The position numbers and the translations under genes are program-made. Below, in pieces: positions 1 through 5,232 of a DNA stretch of 5,232 nucleotides (positions are counted from its first letter, which is position 1; each line of letters begins with the position of its first letter). The notes beneath the pieces were generated by a model, which was given only the letters and a program-made list of their open reading frames with translations, had not been told where the DNA came from and made no database searches. This DNA comes from Bacteroidota bacterium (GTDB taxonomy: Bacteria; Bacteroidota; Bacteroidia; Bacteroidales; VadinHA17), in contig JAUWMO010000252.1 of the NCBI GenBank assembly GCA_030613125.1, positions 1 through 5,232 on the forward strand, given 5' to 3'.

Positions 1-476
1 AATTCCCATTTTTTATACAAGTCAGTTCCAGGGGTTGTTAATTCTTTCCACTCTGCATCTGTCATTTCCCCTTGAGTACTTGTTTTCCAGGCAAAAGGAG
101 GATCGTCCTGAGGTCTGCCTGTATGCCACATGAGAGTGACTATATATCCATTTTTGTGCCTTTTAACGGCCTCTTTTACAATTGCATCGGCATTACCTTC
201 TTTGTAGTAATTCCCAAAATCGGTTCCCCACACCAGTGGCGATTTACCAGTCAAATCTTCCACATATTTATGCCATTCATTCATATTTCGGCTGCTATTA
301 TGATGGCCCGACATAATTCTCTTCCCACTTATTGAGTAAAGATAATCTAATAGGGCTTTAGCTTCGGGAGATGCGTTTTTGTTTACCGGTTCAAATTTTT
401 GCTGACTCATTATAGGACTCACAAATAGAAATACCAATAAAAAACTGATACTCATAATTTTAATTTTTCTTTTCAT
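1..476 (-). CDS. GH26 family glycoside hydrolase (beta-mannanase-like), N-terminal half, cut by window edge
   Basis: Translating the minus strand from the ATG at 476 gives 158 residues that stay open to base 1, so the C-terminal part lies outside the window. Residues 1-24 are a signal peptide: basic MKRKIK, a hydrophobic core, then PIMS before QQ, so the protein is secreted to the periplasm or beyond. The mature part reads as the start of a GH26 barrel: GKRIMSGHHN at 51-60 (the family's SGQH-like first strand), VWGTDFGNYY at 82-91, IVTLMWH at 112-118 with the conserved Trp-His pair, then the PFAW and TTPGTDLYKKW segments. GH26 enzymes mostly hydrolyse beta-1,4-mannan with two catalytic Glu residues; both would lie in the missing half, so activity cannot be judged here. 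The gene follows a 248-bp spacer after the esterase gene and may have its own promoter, although I see no convincing TTTG/TAnnTTTG pair. No Shine-Dalgarno is visible, as is usual in Bacteroidota. Family assignment is firm; substrate is inferred. Confidence 0.85.
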   Translation of the reverse strand, partial: MKRKIKIMSISFLLVFLFVSPIMSQQKFEPVNKNASPEAKALLDYLYSISGKRIMSGHHNSSRNMNEWHKYVEDLTGKSPLVWGTDFGNYYKEGNADAIVKEAVKRHKNGYIVTLMWHTGRPQDDPPFAWKTSTQGEMTDAEWKELTTPGTDLYKKWE

Positions 477-525
477 ATGTAGTAAGTTTAATCTAAAGTC
501 TTGTAATTTAATTAATTGTTTTATG

Positions 526-681
526 CTAATAGCTAAAGTCTCTGGTACCTGTTACCTCACAAATTATATTATTTTTTAAAGGTGTTCGGTGAGCCCTCAT
601 CCTTGGAAACATAGAATCTTTATACATGCTCTTTTGTTTTTGTACCGCTAAATTAAACCAACTTAAGGATGAGGGGTTCAT
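526..681 (-). CDS. Doubtful 51-codon ORF in the esterase-GH26 spacer
   Basis: An ATG at 681 opens a frame that runs 51 codons to a TAG at 526-528 and fills most of the 248-bp gap. It begins 43 bp after the esterase stop and ends 49 bp before the GH26 start. The product would be basic (start MNPSSLSWF, end GTRDFSY), with no signal peptide, membrane segment or motif I recognise. It contains the rare codon AGG and no visible ribosome binding site. Both arms of the 11-bp inverted repeat fall inside it, which suggests the DNA is kept as a repeat or RNA structure rather than for protein. It is listed so that the stretch is not left blank. A chance ORF is the likelier explanation. Confidence 0.15.
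   Translation of the reverse strand: MNPSSLSWFNLAVQKQKSMYKDSMFPRMRAHRTPLKNNIICEVTGTRDFSY
594..675. repeat. 11-bp perfect inverted repeat with 60-bp loop
   Basis: CCCTCATCCTT at 594-604 is the exact reverse complement of AAGGATGAGGG at 665-675, with 60 bases between them. It sits in the spacer between the esterase stop (725) and the GH26 start (476). In the minus-strand transcript it could pair as a long-range stem in the GH26 leader. It does not look like an intrinsic terminator: the loop is long and the sequence after the second arm is GCTCACCGAACACC rather than a T-run. It could instead mark the ends of a small non-autonomous repeat element. The arms are seen directly; any function is a guess. 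Confidence 0.5.
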
Positions 682-724
682 ATCAAATCGTATTATATTT
701 TAGATTATGGTATATCTTACCCAA

Positions 725-1615
725 TTAATCTACTTGATTTTCGATTTTGAGAGTTGGTTCTCCCTTTAAATAACCTAATGAAACTAAAAATATATCAGTT
801 TCATATAAAGTTTTCCTATAGAATTCTTCTTCAAACTTAAAAAAACCATGCTTCTGATCCTCATAAAGAAACAGATCACAGCGACTCCCCACATCTTCCA
901 TTTTATTCTTATACGATAATGCTGTTTCAACAGGAATTAATATATCTGCGGTACCCAAAAAAACTATTGTTGGCGGCGCTCCTTTTCTTATGTTATCTAT
1001 TGGAGAAATTTCTTTATATCGTTCACCAATTCGGTCATACCCGTATCCTTCCGGTCCATTATCAAATACAGGATTGAAAAGGATTAAAGCATCAGGCCTG
1101 GAACTGATGGATAGATCTTCCCCATCTTCCTCCAAACCGATAATATTTCCCGCCGCTGCTGCCAAATGTCCACCTGCCGACCCACCTGCAGCTACAATTT
1201 TCCTCTTGTTAATATTTAATTCCTTTGCATTTTCCCTTAAGAACCGGATAGATGATTTTGCATCTTTAACAGCATCAAAGGGTGTTGTTTTATGCTTGTT
1301 TTTAACTCTATAATCAACCAGAATGCCAATCATTCCTCTATCTGCAAAATATTTCGCATGAGGTTCAAACTGTTTATAGCTCCCCCACTTCCAACCTCCT
1401 CCAAAATAAAAGAGTATTGCAGGATACTTTTTCTTTTTGCTGTAATTAGGAGGATAATAAATATACAGATGCAGATCAACAGTATCAATTTGTTTGTATT
1501 TTACTGTTAGTTGATTTTCCTGTTGTCTGTCCTCCCGGATTTCATCTGTTATCTGACCAAAAATATGATTTGAAAAACTGCAAAGGAAAACAGTTATCCA
1601 CACTATCGTTTTCAT
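725..1615 (-). CDS. Secreted alpha/beta-hydrolase, probable carbohydrate (acetyl/feruloyl) esterase
   Basis: This 296-residue protein has the alpha/beta-hydrolase fold of the acetyl esterase/lipase (BD-FAE/HSL-like) group. The frame is open upstream to an ATG at 1699, but I place the start at 1615 because that Met directly begins a signal peptide (MKTIVWITVFLCSFS, ending IFG before Q21). The longer form would overlap the preceding gene by 41 bp and put 28 polar residues before the signal. Motifs in order: oxyanion-hole strand FYFGGGW (69-75), nucleophile elbow GGSAGG with Ser146, Asp224 in GTAD, and His256 in KHGF, so the Ser-Asp-His triad is complete. The usual HGGG reads FGGG, which I recall as normal for one environmental subfamily. 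The likely role is removing acetyl or feruloyl esters from polysaccharide in the periplasm, helping the neighbouring glycosidases. The gap to the upstream gene is 43 bp, consistent with co-transcription. The fold is sure; the substrate is inferred from context, and a peptidase or other esterase role is possible. Confidence 0.85.
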   Translation of the reverse strand: MKTIVWITVFLCSFSNHIFGQITDEIREDRQQENQLTVKYKQIDTVDLHLYIYYPPNYSKKKKYPAILFYFGGGWKWGSYKQFEPHAKYFADRGMIGILVDYRVKNKHKTTPFDAVKDAKSSIRFLRENAKELNINKRKIVAAGGSAGGHLAAAAGNIIGLEEDGEDLSISSRPDALILFNPVFDNGPEGYGYDRIGERYKEISPIDNIRKGAPPTIVFLGTADILIPVETALSYKNKMEDVGSRCDLFLYEDQKHGFFKFEEEFYRKTLYETDIFLVSLGYLKGEPTLKIENQVD

Positions 1616-1658
1616 ACTATTGAAAATATTTCTATAGAGTAGCTGTGATCCAATAGTT

Positions 1659-2723
1659 TTATTTATAGACTGTAGATTTGAGCTCATCGATAAATTCATC
1701 AGTCAACGAATACCCTGAAAAGAAAGCTACCCCATCTGCACCTTCTTCTCTAGCCACTTTTACTTCCTGCACTACTCCTTCCGGTGTATTTTTATTATGT
1801 GATGAATTACATGCAATACCTGCATAAACCAAACATTTCCCTTTTGTAGCTTTCACAGCTTTTTTTACTGATCTTCTGAACATATCTACGTTATTTGTAT
1901 ATTGCATGGGACAGATAATATCAACAAGACCTTCTTCTGCCCAAAGTTTCCAATCCTGACCTATTAAAATTTTAGCAGCATCACCATCGGAAAAAACATC
2001 AACACCCAAAACAACATCTTTTTCGGACTTATCAAGAATATCCTTGACTTCCCTTACCAGGATAGTTACTTGTTTGGCATTCCAGGTTAACCACTCACAC
2101 CATATCATGCTTCCGGAATCAAATTTTCCTTCAAATGGAGAATAGCCTGATTCTTTTTTAAATGCTTCACATGTAGCTTTATCATAGCTGAACCCCTGGT
2201 TTATCTGAAAACGGATATAATCCAAATGTATGCCATCAATATCATATTTCAGGGCTTCTATTATTTGTCCTTTAATATATTCACGAGCTTCAGGATTTGC
2301 TATATTCAATTTTGTATAAATCTCACCTTTTCTACCCCTGATAAGCCATTCTGGGTGCTCTTTAATTTCGCCTTCTAATTTAACTCCCCCTCCTGGCATA
2401 AAAATTGGATGGATTTCAATATTTCTTTCGTGGGCTTCTTTTAAAAGAACTTTAAGATAATCCCATTCTCTGTTGTGTTGATCCATCATAGTGTAATAAC
2501 AAAAAAGGGTATTTATCCCTATTTCAGAATATTTGTCCAAAAGCTCTTTTAGATGTTGGGTTGCTTCTTTTTCATCATCTTCGAACAGACTGCCATGAAA
2601 CCATACAGCCCTTCCTTCTTTTTGTTGCACCTGTTGTGAAAACAGTGTTTCAGGAATTGTTATAAGTGTTAAAAACAACACTCCTGTTATCAGTGCTAAT
2701 ACTGTTTTTAAGTTTTTTTTCAT
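1659..2723 (-). CDS. Secreted GHL10/DUF187-type TIM-barrel protein, putative glycoside hydrolase
   Basis: The protein resembles the glycosyl-hydrolase-like family GHL10 (DUF187, YngK-like), TIM-barrel proteins of mostly unknown substrate. I start at the Met at 2723, which gives 354 residues and a clean signal peptide (MKKNLKTVLALITGVLF, then TLFS before QQ). In-frame Met codons at 2732 and 2756 would add only 3 or 11 residues and are possible. Family landmarks: EGRAVWFHG (36-44) as the first barrel strand, LNIANPEAREYI (139-150), the signature YDIDGIHLDYIRF (160-172) with acidic residues at a strand end, VLGVDVFSD (238-246) and ICPMQYTN (270-277) as late strands. The length suits a single barrel with no added binding module. 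It lies 99 bp downstream of the GH9 gene and 43 bp upstream of the esterase gene, so it is probably co-expressed and acts on the same glycan in the periplasm. No activity can be read from the sequence. Family confidence is high; catalytic function is inference. Confidence 0.85.
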   Translation of the reverse strand: MKKNLKTVLALITGVLFLTLITIPETLFSQQVQQKEGRAVWFHGSLFEDDEKEATQHLKELLDKYSEIGINTLFCYYTMMDQHNREWDYLKVLLKEAHERNIEIHPIFMPGGGVKLEGEIKEHPEWLIRGRKGEIYTKLNIANPEAREYIKGQIIEALKYDIDGIHLDYIRFQINQGFSYDKATCEAFKKESGYSPFEGKFDSGSMIWCEWLTWNAKQVTILVREVKDILDKSEKDVVLGVDVFSDGDAAKILIGQDWKLWAEEGLVDIICPMQYTNNVDMFRRSVKKAVKATKGKCLVYAGIACNSSHNKNTPEGVVQEVKVAREEGADGVAFFSGYSLTDEFIDELKSTVYK

Positions 2724-2822
2724 CTTAATCATAATTCTAAATTTATTAATATTCATAAATACAAATTCTTGCCCACACAGCAGACGGGTATTCCTTCAAA
2801 TAGCACACGGATTTATAAAAAT
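2724..2822. other. Spacer between GH9 and GHL10 genes, no terminator, odd open frame
   Basis: There is no hairpin followed by a T-run, so transcription from the GH9 gene probably continues. The part from about 2766 to 2812 is richer in G and C than the surrounding AT-rich spacer. On the minus strand one frame, shifted from that of the GH9 gene, stays open past the GH9 stop for about 25 codons, including CYLKEYPSAVWARICI, and ends at a TAA near 2749. It has no ATG start. It may be a fragment of an interspersed repeat rather than a gene. Confidence 0.35.
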
Positions 2823-5162
2823 CTATTTCAATTTTCTCATTGCTTTCTCTACCTGAATAGCCCCCATAATAAATCCGGCATTATTAGGCACCCAATATTC
2901 GTTTGTATTATAGCCAAAAGTCCAGCCCCAACCATAGGTGTCAATTATCGGGTAGTCTACCGGAACCTCTGCTATAACCCAGTTTTTAGTGATATCGCCA
3001 ATTTCAACAATTTCTCCATTTCCGCTTTTAAACCCGTTTAATACACCTCCGGGGACAACACCATCCTCACAACCTTCCATAAAACAATACCGGTGGTGGT
3101 AACAACCGGGCCCTTTTCCCACATCAGCCATCATTGAAATATCGGCAGGATTAAACCCGACTATCCATTGAAGCTGGTTCTCGGCAGCTTTCAGGTACTC
3201 AAAATCGTTTAATAGAATAGCCGCTGTTGCCAAACCCCAGGCATTTACTCCCGCATACCTGTTTCGGAAATTACTTCCAAATAGATTTCTCAAACTACCG
3301 TCTTCTGTTTCTCCTCCAATCACTCCGAAATTTGAAACACCGGTAAACCGAATAGAATAATCAGCCCAGCGTTGGAAAGCATCTTTAATTTCTGAATTTA
3401 ATTCACTTCCCGGATACAACTTCAGAAATTCATACATTGATATAAGATGGTAATCACATATTACATATTTCGATGATGTTCTCTCTTTATCCCGATAAAA
3501 GAACCCTTCATCACCCTGAATATTCAATATGTTTTTTACCCTTTCCTGAGCATCTTTTTCATACTTGCTGTCTTTAGTAAACTTGTATAATTCTACATCA
3601 TTAAGAAGTAATCCTGCCTGAAGATGTAAATATGAATTAAGGGTTTTTTCATCAAGTTCTAAATTAAACTCAATTTCATGAACCTCTTTGGCAATCGAGA
3701 TGCATTTTTCACTCAGTTCTTTATCATAGGGAAATATCTGCCTGCCTGCCATTGCCAGAGAAGAACCGATCAATCCTAAACCGGGAGCTTTGTAATAGGG
3801 ATATTCATCTTCCAGTATCTCCGCTTCATTAGGAATTCTTGGTGGTTCATTCTCAGGCGCACCCAGCCATTCAACCACATTTTCATGGTTAGCCGTGAAG
3901 CCCGGGTAAAAATGTTCATTCCAGAAGGTTTTACAAAAATATTCCGCTTCCCAGGCAGCCTCATCTACGAATTCTGGAACCCCGGAACTATTTCCGAGTT
4001 CATCTCCAAACTCGTCCTGAAGCGCTGAAAGGGCTAATACACCCCGTGCTCCTGCACCGACCCACTTGCCATAATCTCCGGCATCGTGCCAGCCTCCTGT
4101 GACGTCAACCTTTGTGCCATCCAATTTTATTACGGCATCCTCTGTATGACATTCTTTGTGAAAACCCGGCACTTCGGTCCCACAACGCTGGTAATTAAAC
4201 CATCTGGAAGCTTTAACAGCAAGATCAAAATAAAGGTTCTTTCGTATGTGGAAAACATAAGAATCAGTAACTTCATTGGTCTCATTTACTTTTACTCTTA
4301 TAAAATAAAGCCCTTCCTTCGTGAAGTCTGAGAAATCGGCAACATAATTATTCCCGCCCCATATATGATTACCTGTTTCCTCCAGGTTTCCTGAATATAC
4401 AACAGGCTGCGCATCAGGATGCTGCCGGTTATTTAATGCATCCAACAATTCAAATGTGCCGGTAATCTTTGTGTTATTTGACCAGATAACGGCTTTCTTG
4501 GTGCCATCAACGGCATATCCGCCATGTGATATAATAGGCCTGAGGGTTGGCTGGGCGATAATCTGTCCTGACGCTAATGGAGACCAGCTATCGGTCTTTT
4601 GCCTGATCCTTCTTATCATTCTGGCCTGCTTGATTTTATCCTCCATAGTAAGATCACCAAGATTCTTTAATTTCCGGGATACAGCATTAAATTCTATATA
4701 TTGTAAATGTTCTTCAGCTTTCACATTAAAGAACAAACGCTCATTCTTAAACAGATAATCAATATCCCTTTTCTTTTCTGTATCGGGGTCAACTAAAACA
4801 GGCATTCCCGCGACAAAAAAATACATCGGGTTAAAGCTCAAAATACAATCGCCCTTTTTAGAACCGGAAACTGAATTGTCCGCCAGGTTGAACGCAATCC
4901 TGACCTGCTTATCATTTTGAAAAACGCCGGCAATTATCAGTCCTGATCCGAGGTCTGAATAGGCAGGCAGGTCTTTCCGGAAGGTCCAGTCATCATCAAA
5001 AGGATTTTCTATCATCCCTTCTGCAAGAAAATCTTCTTCCGGTACTTGAAATCCTTCATTGCTTTCCCTGTTTTGCGAACAGGAATTGGCTAAAAAAGCA
5101 ATCATTAAAACAGCGATAGCTGAAATCAGAGTTGTTGTTGGTCTTTTTTTCATTTTAGTCAT
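2823..5162 (-). CDS. GH9 family glycoside hydrolase (endoglucanase-like) lipoprotein with N-terminal extension
   Basis: The 779-residue protein starts with a lipoprotein signal: MTKMKKRP, a hydrophobic stretch, and FLANSC with Cys28 as the lipidated residue, so it is membrane-anchored. The residues after Cys28 (SQNRES) are not an obvious surface-export signal, so periplasmic or surface placement is open. Layout: residues 45-200 form an unassigned beta-rich region; about 207-306 is the Ig-like CelD_N domain that precedes many GH9 catalytic domains; about 310-775 is the GH9 (alpha/alpha)6 barrel. Key motifs are WFNYQRCG (321-328), GGWHDAGDYGKW (356-367) with the catalytic-base aspartates Asp360 and Asp363, VGFNPADIS (668-676), HHR (689-691) and NEYWVPNNAGF (754-764), where Glu755 is the expected acid. 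The core is therefore intact. GH9 enzymes cleave beta-1,4-glucans by inversion; related members act on mixed-linkage glucan or chito-oligosaccharides, so the substrate is unproven. A second start at 5153 (MKKRP) is equally plausible. It is the first gene of the apparent operon. Confidence 0.95.
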   Translation of the reverse strand: MTKMKKRPTTTLISAIAVLMIAFLANSCSQNRESNEGFQVPEEDFLAEGMIENPFDDDWTFRKDLPAYSDLGSGLIIAGVFQNDKQVRIAFNLADNSVSGSKKGDCILSFNPMYFFVAGMPVLVDPDTEKKRDIDYLFKNERLFFNVKAEEHLQYIEFNAVSRKLKNLGDLTMEDKIKQARMIRRIRQKTDSWSPLASGQIIAQPTLRPIISHGGYAVDGTKKAVIWSNNTKITGTFELLDALNNRQHPDAQPVVYSGNLEETGNHIWGGNNYVADFSDFTKEGLYFIRVKVNETNEVTDSYVFHIRKNLYFDLAVKASRWFNYQRCGTEVPGFHKECHTEDAVIKLDGTKVDVTGGWHDAGDYGKWVGAGARGVLALSALQDEFGDELGNSSGVPEFVDEAAWEAEYFCKTFWNEHFYPGFTANHENVVEWLGAPENEPPRIPNEAEILEDEYPYYKAPGLGLIGSSLAMAGRQIFPYDKELSEKCISIAKEVHEIEFNLELDEKTLNSYLHLQAGLLLNDVELYKFTKDSKYEKDAQERVKNILNIQGDEGFFYRDKERTSSKYVICDYHLISMYEFLKLYPGSELNSEIKDAFQRWADYSIRFTGVSNFGVIGGETEDGSLRNLFGSNFRNRYAGVNAWGLATAAILLNDFEYLKAAENQLQWIVGFNPADISMMADVGKGPGCYHHRYCFMEGCEDGVVPGGVLNGFKSGNGEIVEIGDITKNWVIAEVPVDYPIIDTYGWGWTFGYNTNEYWVPNNAGFIMGAIQVEKAMRKLK

Positions 5163-5188
5163 TTTAGTTTATTTTAGTTCATTTTAGG
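5151..5188. repeat. 10-bp tandem repeat overlapping the GH9 start codon
   Basis: Read on the minus strand, four adjacent units follow the pattern ACTAAAATGA: CCTAAAATGA, ACTAAAATAA, ACTAAAATGA and CTAAAATGAA, with steps of 10, 10 and 9 bp. Three of them contain ATG, at 5182, 5162 and 5153. The last two are the candidate in-frame starts of the GH9 gene, and the first opens a two-codon frame (ATG AAC TAA) in another frame. The A-rich TAAA just before each ATG could favour translation initiation in Bacteroidota. Copy-number change would alter leader spacing. The repeat is seen directly; its effect is inferred. Confidence 0.7.
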
Positions 5189-5210
5189 CATTTAGATCCC
5201 GAATAGCTTC

Positions 5211-5225
5211 TGCCTGCCATAGGCA
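5211..5225. other. Small GC-rich palindrome at the right edge
   Basis: TGCCT (5211-5215) and AGGCA (5221-5225) are inverted around a 5-base loop. It lies about 50 bp upstream of the GH9 start in a stretch richer in G and C than the tandem repeat beside it. All three minus-strand frames from the edge reach a stop before 5177, so any upstream gene would end here or outside the window. It may be part of an interspersed repeat or the remains of an upstream terminator; there is no adjacent T-run. Confidence 0.3.
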
Positions 5226-5232
5226 TCCTCCA

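Noticed and set aside
72..335. Plus-strand 87-codon frame
   Set aside because: It lies opposite the GH26 coding sequence, whose motifs are clear, and its product has no recognisable features.
555..575. Bacteroidota-type promoter (-7 element) before GH26, TATAATTTG on the minus strand
   Set aside because: The spacing inside the element is one base off TAnnTTTG and no TTTG lies at the expected distance upstream.
594..675. Intrinsic terminator for the esterase gene
   Set aside because: The stem has a 60-base loop and no T-run after the second arm in the direction of transcription.
990..1510. Two plus-strand frames of 107 and 72 codons
   Set aside because: They are antisense to the esterase gene, whose catalytic motifs are intact, and show no domain or signal of their own.
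1616..1699. Longer N-terminus for the esterase, starting at 1699
   Set aside because: It would overlap the GHL10 gene by 41 bp and place 28 polar residues before a clear signal peptide; the Met at 1615 begins that signal directly.
2766..2790. Possible hairpin CCC...GGG in the GH9-GHL10 spacer
   Set aside because: Only three base pairs match before mismatches, so no stable stem is supported.
3776..4758. Frames of 62, 81 and 100 codons inside the GH9 gene
   Set aside because: They are shadows of a well-supported GH9 catalytic and Ig-like coding region.
1..5232. CRISPR array, tRNA, rRNA, phage or defence system
   Set aside because: No regularly spaced repeats of CRISPR type, no cloverleaf or rRNA-like sequence, and no phage or defence domain in any gene.

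Overview
The window looks like a carbohydrate-degradation gene cluster from a member of the Bacteroidota. This rests on the AT-rich sequence, the absence of recognisable Shine-Dalgarno sequences before the genes, a lipoprotein signal on the largest enzyme, short signal peptides that end just before Gln, and the enzyme families present. I cannot place it below phylum with confidence. The spacer repeats bring marine or anaerobic Marinilabiliales/Prolixibacteraceae-type genomes to mind, but that is an impression only.

All four recognisable genes lie on the minus strand and are read from right to left. The order of transcription is: (1) a 779-residue lipoprotein glycoside hydrolase of family GH9 (2823-5162); (2) a secreted TIM-barrel protein of the GHL10/DUF187 type (1659-2723); (3) a secreted alpha/beta-hydrolase esterase (725-1615); and (4) the N-terminal half of a secreted GH26 enzyme, cut by the left edge (1-476). 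The first three genes are separated by short gaps (about 99 bp and 43 bp with the starts chosen here) with no terminator between them, so they probably form one transcription unit. A 248-bp spacer lies before the GH26 gene. It contains an 11-bp inverted repeat, a 9-bp direct repeat and a doubtful 51-codon reading frame.

The enzyme mix is an endo-acting GH9 beta-glucanase-like lipoprotein, a GH26 beta-mannanase-like enzyme, a probable acetyl or feruloyl esterase and an uncharacterised glycosidase-like barrel. It fits breakdown of an esterified plant or algal beta-glycan such as acetylated glucomannan. No SusC/SusD pair, sensor or transporter is visible, so whether this is part of a polysaccharide utilisation locus depends on sequence outside the window.

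The right edge (5151-5232) holds a four-unit, 10-bp tandem repeat that supplies both candidate start codons of the GH9 gene, next to a small GC-rich palindrome. The points most worth a second look are this repeat/start arrangement, the unassigned domain of about 160 residues at the N-terminus of the GH9 protein, the uncharacterised GHL10 protein, and the 248-bp spacer.
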